Positions 10,921 to 22,958 of a stretch of DNA of 64,000 bases are shown here, piece after piece. The stretch's first letter is position 1; each line of letters begins with the position of its first letter. The notes below the pieces were generated by a model. That model was given only the letters and a program-made list of their open reading frames with translations, was not told the origin of the DNA and did no database searches. The translations under genes were made by a program, and so were the position numbers. Source of the stretch: Neopestalotiopsis rosae (Eukaryota; Ascomycota; Sordariomycetes; Amphisphaeriales; Sporocadaceae); assembly GCA_023078685.1 (NCBI GenBank), contig JALGAS010000008.1:806001-870000 (forward strand), given 5' to 3'.

Positions 10921-12047
10921 TGACGATGTGTGATTTTCAAGACGAGGATCAACAGGAAGAAGAGAGCCGAGAATAAGAAGGGACAGAGAAAGAAAAGAAA
11001 AGATCGACCAAGACATATACTGGATACTTTGGCCAGGCAGATGCGCTCTCGGTGATTTTGGAATCTCGAATTGGCCTCATGCATTTCAATACTAAAAGTT
11101 TACAAACAGTAATCCAATATCGAATATTTTAAGGCCGGTGCAATTCCATCAAGCAGAAAAAAAGTGTACGCCGCTCACAGTCACCTGTGCTCCTTGTATA
11201 ATCAATGATATTGCAGCTAGAAGAGTTTTGCACAAAACTTGGCACAACCATCGTGCCAATTGCAAGGGCCCTGATTTCGAATGAGCTTCTACGAACTTAT
11301 ATAACATCGGAGGCAACGAAATCGGACATGTCCTTAACTATAGGCCCAATGCCAGTCCAATGCCATGATCAGCCAGCCTTCACACTCTGCTATAAAGTCC
11401 GGCCGTTTCAGTCACAGCAGAGGAATCCACTGAAAATCATTCCCCTGTGTTAATTGAAGAAGTGATCACCAGTATAGGCACGATCGGTGTCGCGTATCAT
11501 TGAGGTTTACATGAGAGCTGTAACCAGTACTTTCCAGATAACTTCAAAGTGGAGTAACTACGAAGCAAGACCTCTTTTTCAGTGACAGCTTCCGTCAGCG
11601 AATATTAATTGAGCAGGTTACGATGTTACGAAGCAGGCGTGTGTCAGAAGAACTATGGGTGGCACTCAGCCTCGAAACCATTCTTACTTTCCCAGGTCGG
11701 GCCCTCACTATCCTTTTGCGTACTGGTAAATACTGATGATCCCTGCCTCGCCAGAATCTCAAGTCCGACTGATCCTTTGATCAGCACCTTCCTTCTGTCT
11801 GGCCATAGTAACAAACACTCCTCAGAGCCTTTCACATTCCCCCGCAGTCGCCTCATTTTACCTCTGCTTCTTCATCCTCTTCCACTTCCAACCACATTTG
11901 CCCACATCATCAGTGTTGCATCAGTTTAAGCTAGCATTTCGCAAAGCATTCTATCGTTTCTCTCGACTTGGCGTCTTATACATCAACATTGTCTGATCGA
12001 CATACTGTCTATTTACCTCTTTTAAAGTATATCAGCACCCTGTAGCC
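10921..12047. other. Intergenic stretch
   Basis: About 1.1 kb. The left part is purine-rich 3' flank of the antiporter gene. The right part (11800-12047) is CT-rich, like an ascomycete core promoter and leader for the next gene. No credible coding sequence. Confidence 0.5.
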
Positions 12048-13112
12048 ATGGCTACTGACAAGCCAAAGTCCGACAATGACGAATGGAGTATGGTTGGCAG
12101 TGAAAGCGAGTTGTCCCTCGAGGAGTGGTTGTCTGACGACGAGGACTGGCTGCAACTGATGACCAAAACCGAGCACCTCAAAATCAGCGATGGAGATGGT
12201 AGCAGTGGCATCGGCTCCTCCCACACCAACCATAGCAGCCAAGAAAAGTCTCCGTCCGAGGAACTAGCCCAACCCTCCCTAGAGCCTCAGTCAGCAGAAG
12301 CGGAATTCGCAGCAGGAAGTTCCTCTCAGGAACGACGACCACCTAGGTTTCTTCTAGTGAAATCAACCGGTGACCTTTCACAACCTCGAATTGGTTGGCC
12401 AAGGATGGAGGATGCTGAATACAATGCCATGTTTTCATCGCTCATGAGGTCTCAAAGCAGCCACAGCCTTTGGAATTGGGGCCAAAATGCAGATATGAGA
12501 CTCCTCGATCAGTTCAACTACGATTTCAATATTCTGCATATGGTTCGCTACGGCTGGCTATGCAAATATGCAGGACTGTGCTCGCGAATTATGAAAGTAA
12601 ATCGGGATTCGAACACTCCATCAAGCCTTGATTCCGTCCTGCAAAACCCACTGGGCTATCTCCAATTACCCTTTCCTTTCTGGAACAGATTCTAGGAGCA
12701 CTTTTCCAAGGAAGCGCAGAATTGGGAACATTATAAGCAAGCGCCAGAAACCAGAGACAAACCATCCATACCAACGATCCATTTCGCACAACTGTATTCA
12801 AACCGGAGAGGTGACAGTAATCTCGGTGATTTCTTTCTTCCAATCGCCAACATCAGTGACATTGTCATTGATACAGGAAGAGGTCCCGTCGGTTACCAAC
12901 AAATTTGGCATTTGGGAAATATTTACAGCTTGATCAATCTTGTCAGGCGGGATATCGACGAGTTCAGTGCGAGAAGACCGCCAGGGTTCGATTCCGTCGA
13001 TTTCGAACTGTACGTGATTCCAAGGCTTACAACACTGCATACACGACTGACAACAATCAAACTTGACGAGAGTCTAATGGCGGCGGAAATTGGCCTCGAT
13101 GGGTTCCATTGA
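12048..13112 (+). CDS. Unrecognised two-exon protein
   Basis: Exons 12048-12596 and 12696-13112, with a 99-bp intron (GTAAAT...TTCTAG, phase 0), give 321 residues that I cannot assign to a family. The second exon alone is open for 139 codons in the right phase up to a TGA, which supports the junction. The N-terminal third is acidic and Ser-rich (DDEDW, SLEEWLSDDE). The middle is rich in Trp, Asn and Gln (SLWNWGQNADMRLLDQFNYDF). The C-terminal half has regular hydrophobic spacing and could be a helical domain. No signal peptide or membrane segment is seen. ATG context is GCCATGGCT. The donor GTAAAT is weak, so the junction could shift. Confidence 0.65.
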
Positions 13113-15755
13113 TATCCAAGAGCTTTGGGAACCTTCTTCAATGCGAGGCTGATAATAACACACACATGGGAAGGCTGTGTGTTGCGCATCAAAGAAATTA
13201 TGAGCTGGCCTTGAGGTTGTATTACCGGGGTTGCATTTACGGAGTAAGCAAATGGTATAACTATTGCCGGATCAGCGTTGATCGTCTCTTGTTTCAATCT
13301 ACAAAGTCATTACTACTAGATTTGATTCTCGTTTATGTCTAGTTTCCAATCAAGATATTGTTACCGTTCGTTGGTTGATTACATGGATGCTCGTCTCGAC
13401 TATCAGTACAAGTGAATAGATTCTCAGTACCTGGAATCGATGTACCTTGCTCGAGGCCTAATGGAACTGTGCTTTCCTGGGCATGAACTTGCAGGTCCAA
13501 GCTCTTGCGTGAACGCTCCAGCCAACTGGCTCACTCCCGTTCATGAGCATGTATGATGCAGAGAGGACGGCACACCGAGCGGAGGACTAGACCGGTACGA
13601 CGGATTCGGCATGCTGGCAAGCCTAGGGGGGCCGTTGGACTGCATTTGCGGCAGCACGTCAGAATACATTTCAAGGGGCGGATCCAAAGCATCAAGGCCG
13701 GAGTAGATTGACCATATGCCATAGTGCTGTACGATGATGCCTCATTGAGTATCTGGAAAGCAGCGGTGAACCCGTGTCTTGGTGAAGGGGAGGGGCTTTG
13801 AGATTCTTTCACATATCATAGGCTGTGGTGCAGCAGGGCGATCAAATCAGATTGCGACGTGTTGAGGTACGATTGAAACATATTGCCGGCCGAGATATGT
13901 ATGGTACTCGGGGAAGCCCAGCCCAGCCTTGGGGTGGTGGGAAGGATACCTTGCTTACCGAATGACGAAAGGTTGTTGACAGGAGGGACACTTGGACAAG
14001 CATACTGGTAGTACAAAGGCCCAATACTACTACACTACCAGGCCTGTCTGCCTACATTTGCTTAAACCCAGGACCGACCACTCGGCGTCAAGCTAGAGAT
14101 CCCTACATCTCAAAGTACATGCGTATCTAATCTGTAAAAGGTTTGAAAAAGCCAAGTCAGGGACCCAGTATGTGTGCAGCATCTCGATGCCATGGGGAGA
14201 GGGTCTTGAGGGATAGATCGTGAAAGGCGCTTATTGGGGGTTTGCAAACAATGCATACCCACCCAGGGCACTACTGTTGTGTACAGGCAGGAGACAGTAA
14301 CTGGAGCAAAAAAGAGTGTCCACCTGCAAAGACAGAAAGAAAAAAAAAACCATTACTACCGACTAGATCTGAGTGTATGTGCTGTATGTACTCGGGTAGT
14401 TCGTATAGGCAGGAAGATAGTCAAAGATACTGTAATGCATGAACAGGTTTCTCTGTTTGTCTGGGGGGGTTTGACGCCGGGAAAAGGGACTGGGGGACTT
14501 AGGGGGTCACAGCAGGAAAAATTAGGAGATTTCGAATCGCAGTCCGATCATGATAATCCCAGTTCAGTTCCTCCCCCAGCGAATACGGGATTGATGGGGG
14601 AGGGGGAGAGGAAGAAGAAACAGACACTTCTAAGTGGTGAAAGGACAAAAAAGCAACTAGTCCATCGATTGCATTTCCGGATGGTAAAATATGCTGTGAA
14701 ACCCGCGGAAGATGCATCCGGAAACCTTAATTTCTGTCGACGTTTATAGTACTTGTCTTGGGCTGTGAATTTCTTCTTTTCCTTTTTTTTTTTACCCTCC
14801 TCTTGGACTTCCGGAATAGTTATTCTTACCTATCCAGTGCATCTTTGGTCGCAATCTGGGTCTCTCTCCAGTCTTCTCGCTTCAAGGGTTCGAAGGGGGC
14901 GTGTTTGCGATTGCTGCGCTGCGCTGCAACTGCTCAATGCTAGGTACAGCGTTAATTGTAGTAGGCAGGTGTCATGAGTATGTACTGTAGCAGGTACCAG
15001 GTAATCGACGAAGCGAAGTGCGAGGTAATGCATGTAAACGCTGCAGTCTGGCTTGCATTGCATAGCCATGGCATACCTACATAGGCACCATGGTATGCTA
15101 GACATGACATTTTATACACTACATGCGCCCGTGGATGTTCTCCATTCATCAATGGTCAGTGGCTTGAGGTCAAGTTCATCAAATCGGTCATCGGCCGGCA
15201 CGGGCCCTAGTCAGTCCCTCTAGCCCATAGTGCTAGGCTGGCTGGGGTCCGAGGTAGGTACGATTACGCCCTACCAGCCAGCTCAAGGTACAGTACATTA
15301 TACCCAGCTAGCCTAGCGAATTGCCTGCCCGCCACAGTTAGTACGTTACCTACCGGCGTGTGGGACCACACCCTCCTCAACGCAAGGAAGAGGAGAAAAA
15401 TCCACGCCTCTGAAAGAACTCTGCTAGAGTTTTGATGGACACCTAACAGCCCTGTCAAGAAAGAGTCCGCATTTGCGCCGCATCGCATCGCATAGCATAG
15501 CGCAACAGTTTCAGCGAGAGAGCTGGAGAGGCAGAGACGGACCCTAGACACAGATTCTGTCATCAGCCACAAGCTTTTCCTCGCGTTTGACACCTTGCAT
15601 ATCCGTATATCGACCAGGCTCAGCAGCGACCCTTCAGTGAGAGGTGCGAGAGGCTTGACAGTACGCGCCCAAAGAGACTGTTCAGGACCACCCCTACCTA
15701 CATACATTACCAGCCTATCGCTTCTATCTACCCGCCTAGCAGAACTCGTGGCAAC
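13113..15755. other. Intergenic region upstream of URM1
   Basis: About 2.6 kb without a credible gene. It holds purine runs (for example around 14340 and 14600), a pyrimidine tract near 14780 and many TACCTAC-like motifs. The 300-codon open frame on the minus strand at 15264-16166 overlaps URM1 exons and introns and is not accepted. Confidence 0.5.
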
Positions 15756-16533
15756 ATGAGCACCGAGGCCGAGACAGCCCAGAACGTGGTGGGTGCTGTC
15801 AGTCAACAGCCCACAATCCCCCTCGTGGTAGAGTTCACGTAAGTCGACCATCTGATGTTTTATGCCATGATAGCCACGGGAGATGGCATAGGGACTATTC
15901 AACCCTAAAGAGAAGACACGGCAGTCGTCATCATCATGCTCATTTCGAAAAAGATACGGGAATAGTTTGTACTGATTTTTTTCATATACAGTGGTGGCTT
16001 GGAGATGCTCTTCGGGGACAAGCGCCGCCATTCGCTGTCTATTCCCGCCGTCGACAAGGATGGCAAGCCATCCACTATTGCTTTTCTCATCGATCACCTC
16101 TGTCGTGAGACGATGAAGGATAGCCGTAAGGAGCTCTTTGTCCTTGACGACCACTTGTAAGTTCATACATACAATCTACCATCTGTACCTGATTTCCAAG
16201 GGTGGGAGGAGTGCATGTCGATGAACTACTACCACTACGACACCCAAAGCCGTGTGGCGTCCGCGAGCGCGGCCGTATGTATGCTTGTTTCGGCCTTATG
16301 GCTGTAAGCTAATATACCGGCCCTGTCATTGGACCCCTGCTTTCCCAGCCCGGGGAAGTCGAGCAAAGGGAGGAGAAGAAAGTCGAAAAAGTGAGGCTAA
16401 CGTTACGATGTCCAGGCGCCCGGGAATCCTGGTCTTGATCAATGACGCCGATTGGGAGCTGGAGGGCGAGGAGGCCTATGAGATCCAGAGTGGTGACAAC
16501 ATCCTGTTCGTCTCCACGTTGCATGGGGGTTAA
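15756..16533 (+). CDS. URM1: URM1, ubiquitin-related modifier / sulfur carrier
   Basis: Three exons, 15756-15838, 15992-16156 and 16416-16533 (introns 153 bp and 259 bp, both phase 2), give 121 residues. The fold elements are a beta-grasp start (PLVVEFTGGLEMLF), the middle block ending ELFVLDDHL, then [15 protein letters not shown]. The C-terminus is STLHGG, the exposed di-glycine needed for thiocarboxylation. Urm1 is activated by the E1-like Uba4, passes sulfur to wobble-uridine tRNAs (mcm5s2U34) and can be conjugated to proteins under oxidative stress. It is somewhat longer than yeast Urm1 (99) through an N-terminal extension. A (CAG)10 tract starts 57 bp after the stop, within the likely 3' untranslated region. 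Confidence 0.95.
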
Positions 16534-16588
16534 AGGTCACCAGAACGCAGCGAGGCAAACGAGGATGAGGAAGCATGGCAAAGATGGG

Positions 16589-16589
<1 letters not shown>

Positions 16590-16619
<30 letters not shown>
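16590..16619. repeat. (CAG)10 microsatellite
   Basis: Ten perfect CAG units, 57 bp downstream of the URM1 stop codon. Confidence 0.95.
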
Positions 16620-16622
<3 letters not shown>

Positions 16623-18328
16623 CCAGACCACGGCCTGCATAATCGAATGATTAAAATCAATCCGATTACGCCTGTCTACCTGCCTGCCTGGCGCTTGTCA
16701 ACTTTTGCCGCCGTCAGCAGCAACGGGGTCTAGATTGAGACATGCTCGCTCAGCTTGACTCAAAACAGCAATAGGCGAAACTCAGCCTTTTTCAGTAGAG
16801 TCATGCGGGAGTCGAGCGGCAGGCTCCAGGACTGCCGTATGTGAAACACGGACCCCCATATCGTCTACTATTGCCTGGGCGAGCGCCGTTTTGTGGCTAT
16901 AACGCAGGAGCATGGGGCCCGTTAATTTTCCCAATGTCATCTCTCATGACGTGCCGCGCTTCGAATGTCTCTCCTAAGCCGCTTCTCAATTCGGCAGGGC
17001 GGCAGTCTTACCAACCCTTGTGCCATTTGTATACTACAATCGCATGCTTCGGCTATCTGGACGGTTTCGGACGACATGCTGCTACCATGTACAGTAGGTA
17101 GGGGAGGTCGACCTGCTGCTGCTCGATGAGCAATCTGTTCACCCCGGTAGCGATCGAGTTTGAATAAGAACGGGGTGCCCCACAGATCCAAGTCCCCTTT
17201 CGCACAGACAATGCATGCAGGTAGTTGCTGGCAGAACGACTCGACTTTCGATCATTGGCAAGGTATAGCTAAGTGACGGGTCAAGAGCGCGCACACTGGC
17301 ACCTTTGCATCTGGCGGTGAATAATGTATGATTGTGGAATTTGCACACTGAGAAGCGTTGCACTTATGCTCTATCCCACACTATCCCACGCCGGCCAATG
17401 AAGAATCACGTGCAGCGTTCATCGGTTCCTCGATTTGGCATGTTGCAGGGGGCGGCGGTGAAGTCTGCGAGGCGCTTGAGGCAGCTGGCAAAGGCACACT
17501 TGCTGCACCGGCCGAGGCAAATGGCTTGGGCTGGAACTGGAGATCAACATGTGTATGAAAGAGAGATATGCACATTCTGTCATCAAACATGCGTTGAATA
17601 CAGCCAGTCAAACAGATTTCAAGAGTATCGTACTTTTGATCTGTGATATGAACAGAAACCTGCGTGAGGATGGTTGCACAAGACGCGCCCCCGACACCCC
17701 GACCCCGGGCTGCAGCGCGGCAATTCGCCCCACCTTGCCTTGACCGGCCGCCTGAGAGTAGCCATCAGTTCAGTGACTGAGCCAGGGTTCTTGAGGCAAG
17801 CAAGCCATATGCAGAAGCGCAAGAACTTCCTCGTATGTACAGCTCAGACAGACAGATGTCAAGAGAACCTTTAGGTTGGAGGGTTGACGATGTTTCCGTG
17901 GGGGATGGGTTGCCGTGATTTGTGGCTGCGACCGACATTTCCTCTTTGCCAACTTTGCAATCTCTCACTAATCCAATTTTTTTCTTTCTTCAGCCCATTT
18001 CGTGGGAAAAGAGCCTAGGAAGTCTTACCCGAGCTTTTCCTCCAAACTACTGCAAGTCATAAGAAGAAGACGATCAGGCCAGGCTGGAACCCGAAGGAGC
18101 AACTATACCATAGAGGATAACACGTGCATTAGTTCGGGATTTTTTCCCTTCTCCCCCCCCTCGTCTTCTCGGATCTGGCTGGCGGTTGGTACTTGGTCCT
18201 GATCTAGTCTAGCCGACCAGCTTGGTGGTAACGGGAAGAGCAGCAAGGTTCTCGGCTATGGATTTTGATGGGACACTAACCCAGCTATGCGGTTATCATT
18301 TTTTTTTTCTTCTAAATCGTTGAAAATT

Positions 18329-18362
18329 GGGGGGATGGGAGGGGGGAGGGGGGTGCATGGGG
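18329..18362 (+). other. G-quadruplex-type motif
   Basis: Five G runs of 6, 3, 6, 6 and 4 bases, with loops of 2, 1, 1 and 5 bases, on the plus strand. This satisfies the usual four-run, short-loop pattern. A T run lies about 20 bp upstream. Confidence 0.7.
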
Positions 18363-18650
18363 AATGAAGGGCTATGGGAATAACTCTGCGCTATGCACCG
18401 ATGTACTATATGCCCTTGTACGTTTATAGTCGCTTTGCATCAGAAGCCGTCGTACCGTCCCGTCCTCTCAATTTCATATAGCTAGGTTTCGACCAGGGTA
18501 GTCTTGCCATGGAGGGGGGCGTGTATAATGAACAGAGAGGAAAATGATTGTACTGTTACTTTGCAAATATTTTTTCTTCTTTTGATTACAAACGCTTTCG
18601 CCAGGGAATGAAAAGATGGGGGGAGAGGGCAGTAAGAAAGAATAAAATCC

Positions 18651-18747
18651 CCGGGGCGGGCGCGCCCCGGTAACCCGGCTATCCAGGCTCTGCCTCCCCT
18701 ACCCTGGGCCCCTTGCTCGCGCAGATCGGGGGGAGTCGAGCAAGGGG
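18651..18747. repeat. GC-rich inverted repeats
   Basis: The first hairpin is 18651-18670, with 8-bp arms CCGGGGCG/CGCCCCGG. The second has perfect 11-bp arms CCCCTTGCTCG (18709-18719) and CGAGCAAGGGG (18737-18747) around a 17-base loop. They stand out in an otherwise AT-rich or purine-rich region. Confidence 0.75.
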
Positions 18748-21700
18748 AGCAAGGGCCCTAGGCCCTCGCAAGCCCTGGGCATGCCCCTCTCCCCAAAGAG
18801 AGGGACGGAAAAAAACAGATTGCGCTATAGAAGAATGGGCGATAGACCTCCCGAGATGCATATGGGGCATTAGTTCGTCCGCGCTTCTGGGGAACAGGCC
18901 CAAAGAGACGGGGGCCGGCTGGAAACCGACGATCTAACGATGTAAATCAACTTGATGAGATTTTGTGAGAGAAATCCAATGCAGTGCTACAGCAGTAGTC
19001 TAGTATATGCCTTACCTAAGGTTCAGATCTTGTGTGTCTGTTCTGTCATATACTATTTTATTTAAGTTTTTTTTTTTTTTTGCTGACCCCTTGCCCGATG
19101 ATGGGCTTTGCCACAAATGGAATTGTGGTGCTAAATATAAACCTATATAGTGCTATGCTGTCTGTCTTATGGGGAAACACCAAAGCTTAATGCCACACAC
19201 TTTTTTTGAGATATAGTAGTAGATGCGCAATCTTGTCTAGTTTTACAGCGCCCATATTGAAACCAAAGTCTAGGCCACATACGAGTTTACCTCGGGTTCA
19301 ATAATTTGCCCGCCCAGCTCCCCTCGCTCAGTCAGGTTTTCGGGCTTGAATTCCGTAGATTGCGGGTCATTTGCCAACATGTCCTTGTCTCTTTCACAAC
19401 GTGTGATTCCGCGCAAGTTTTTCTGCTTGGCCGCGCGATCATGAATCATTGAAGAGAGATTACAAGATCTCCACGGAGTTATCAAAGAGCGACGAGAAGA
19501 GGTCCAAGCAAAAAAAGTAGAGATCTCGTGGGTAGAAGGAAAGCAAATCTGGAAAATATTCAAGCCTTCTGACTGGTCGCGGACCACTGTCCGGACGCAA
19601 AACCCTGAAGAGAAGCCCTTGCTGCGTTGACATTTCGGTAGAGAGCATGGATTGCAACTGGGTTCAGTTGACAAGGGGAGGGGGGGGCTGAGGTGTGTGT
19701 GGCTTCAACAAAGATCCATCAAAGGACAAGTCGTGGTGTTTACATAGTAAACTCGTTCGAGCCAGGGGTGTACAAGAGAGAGAAAGAGGAAAAAAGGCTG
19801 GATCTGTTTTTGGCGCTGCTTCTAGATCTTCTCTTGCCGCCTACCCAGGGCTCGCCCTCGCCAAACTAGTCAAATATGCAAACGCATCTCTCTCCCGGGC
19901 GCATCTAGTTGACACTTGGGCTAGCTTTACCTGTCACTTTTTTAATTTGCTCTTTTTCATTTTGTCGAGATCGAGGTAAAAGAAAATAAATTGTGGGGTC
20001 TTCCCTCCCTCCTTCTTTTGAATTCATGGCTTTGCTTTGCTTTGCTTCCCCGGGGAAGACGGGGTGGAGGGGCCAATGCTTGGTGATGTGGTAGTACATG
20101 GTAGCAGTAGATGGAAGTCTCCATAGGGTTTGTTGTGGGCCATGGACTTATCTTTCTCCGTTCACGACTTCAAAACAGTTTCCATGTTTTTTTGTGCATT
20201 TTATCACGATCACGTTGTAAAGGTCGTCAAAGTTGCATTCCTGACACCAATGCTGATAATAATGTGTATCAAGGTATCAGAAACTCTTCTTGCCTTGGTG
20301 CCATATCGTGTTGTAAAGCTTGCGTACCTACCTTGAAGAGCTGTCATACCCTCGACATGAGATTCATCCGTAGAACTCTCATATTTTCATCTTTCTTTCC
20401 TTTTTCCTCATCTCTATTGCTTCAGTGCCGGTTGTTCCCGTTCCCTGGGATCGAAAAGATTTGGGGGGGTGGTCAGAGATCAAGTAAAACCCTTGCATGT
20501 TCTGCTCGGAGGTGGTTGTTCTGGATCGCAAACGAACTCGATTTCCGCAAAGATTGATCCACCCCCACGGCGCCGGTGACGCCCCGCTTGTTTAGTCAGG
20601 GCCCTGGTCTTGCCCATCCCACAAATCTTTTGCCCTTTCTACATATTATAATCAAGAAGTGTCATTCGGCGGATGGGTGGGACTAGGTAGTAGATTTGGG
20701 GGGTTGTTGGCCTTGAGAGAGAACGTCAACTAGAGAGTATAAGAAAAAGAAAGATTGGATGACGCACGTTATATGCCGGAACCAGGATCGGCTCATCCAG
20801 TCGCATTGACTTTTTTTTTTCCCCTTCCACAATTGCCCTGGGCAGCTTGGCCTTTGGGAGGGTATAGAAAACTCGGAAGCGAGAACTGGGGGTGTAGTGG
20901 AGGTTTCTGTACCGTTTGGAACAATACCTGGTCAACAAAGCAGATTTGACGATGTGCCAGACGACAAGAAATTGACAGGGCTCTCTCGTGGTCCTTGTCC
21001 CTTGAACCCACCCCCGTTTTTCACTCTCCTTCCGCATCCCTGGAATAGGGAAATTTTGACATGGCATTTGCCGTAGGGTATCTTTGTTATGCATATGCTT
21101 GTAGGGCAGCGGCCATGGGCAAACACATCGGGAGGACACATCGAAGATTTTAACCCCCAGAGGGGAAAGAGTATCTGTTTGCGAACAACGCAACGTTTCC
21201 TGCCATATGATGGCACGCACATGGACAAGCATAGACTTGCACTGCCATGCATAGATGCTACCACATGTCACATCTTTAACGAACACTCTTGACATAACAT
21301 CATGACTTTGGGAACGAATCACTCGAGGATGGAAGACAGAGCTGCTTGTGTTGTAGCTTTCAATGTTTGATTGCGTAGCTTGCCGTTGCTATATTACGAA
21401 TGCTAATTGCTCCCAACACCCTGAACCTGTTTGACATAGTAGTCAATAAAAAAGTAAAACCCTCTTTCCGAGTTTGGTATCTTCCGTTCCCAATGAACAA
21501 AGGGTCTAAAAACCCTGACACGCTTGGTATCTTCCCCGCTGTATGATGAATGTGGTATTTGCAAATCAAAAAGCCGCCCATTATGTTTTTGTCTTGTCCC
21601 AGAGATGCCGCTCTTTTTTGCAAATATAGTTCCCAATAATCCTAGCTCCTGTTGAGTCCCAATTGATTTCCTCCCATTCGTAGCGCGTATCCTGTTGGCT

Positions 21701-22958
21701 CGATCGCCTTGCCAAATGTGTCCATTGACCATGAAACCCGAGGTTCTCTTTTTCTTCTCCTGAAGAATGACTTGCATCTTCTCGTTTGATCTGCAGGGTG
21801 CTTTCTGTGGTTTGTTGGCATTCCGCGCCCGGCGCGTAGCAACAGTCCAGCATCTTGCAGTAACATTCTGTCGTGGTTGTCGAACATGTTGCACTCTCAT
21901 CCTGCCAACCTTTCCCTGTTGAGCAAGGGACAAGATGGACATTGAGAGCGGTAGATGACGAAACCGAATGTCTGAAAATAAGGGAGATTGAAAGATTGGG
22001 AGAAAAAAGAAGTACGATACATGCACACTTTGGAGATCCTGTCAAGATCAGACCAAAAAGACCAGGGGGGTTTGAAAGACTCCCCTCAAGGGAAAAAGCA
22101 AAAACAGAAAAATAAGCAAAAAAGGGGGACAATGCGGACCGATCCGGCAGGACCATCACTGATCGAGTAAGGATGAGAAACAGACATTAGAGACGTCAGG
22201 TTGACAGAGAATCGCTGAGTAGAAAAAGAAAAGACAAACAGAGCAGGAAAACAAAAAACAGACAAAGTGGTGTTCAGACAGCCTTCCCAAATCAGATTTG
22301 CCAACGACTCCAACCACTCACACAAGAGACGCAAGCATGTCTTTGATCGCAAAGGGGGGTGAAGAAACCACCGGCTTCGAGTTCCGGCTGGGGCATCTTC
22401 CATGCCCGCCCACCGGGCTCGCTGCCCACCCCTCGGAGACACGTGCTCTCATCGCTCCAGTTAAAATGCATCGACGATAGCCGCCCCCATTTTCAAACAG
22501 TTTTGCTTTTTGTTGTCGCTCTGATGATGATGAAAACAATTTTTTTGTCGGATTTGATGGTTGATTTTGGCGCAAGAAAAAATGGAGAAAAGACAAGAGT
22601 GCCGACCCATCCAATGTATAGTGTCGTGTATAGAACTTTTGAGTTGAAAATTGCAAAGAGCCAACGTTGTATGAGATGATATAACAAAAGATGAACAAAG
22701 CCGGAAAAGTTGACACAAAAAAAGATGAATGGCAGATATATGGCACATCTGAGGACCTGTGGGTTCATTCTGGTCACTCAATTCGTTCCTTTGGCTTCGT
22801 AAGCTGCAGAGCGTCTGTCGTTTCGTAATGGTTTTGGTCGGAGTAGGATCGTAGATATTTCGTTAGATGAAAAAATAAAACTTGTCATTCGTTCGGTCGT
22901 TCGTCATGTACAGCACGGAGGCTGTATGTCGTGTATAGTGTCATGTACTAGAAGTTAC

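Larger units (their letters stand above)
16534..22958. other. 6.4-kb non-coding stretch downstream of the AZF1-like gene
   Basis: No gene is supported between URM1 and the zinc-finger gene. The sequence is dominated by homopurine/homopyrimidine tracts, T runs (18300, 19065, 20810), a G-quadruplex-like block (18329-18362), GC-rich inverted repeats (18651-18747) and a (CAG)10. The right-hand kilobase is probably the long 3' untranslated region of the zinc-finger gene. Long non-coding transcripts cannot be judged from sequence. Confidence 0.5.

Noticed and set aside
12985..13000. tRNA B-box-like GGTTCGATTCC
   Set aside because: It falls inside the open second exon of the unassigned gene; no A box or acceptor-stem pairing at the right distance.
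15264..16166. 300-codon open frame on the minus strand
   Set aside because: It lies antisense across URM1 exons 1-2 and an intron. URM1 is certain, and the antisense translation has no family features.
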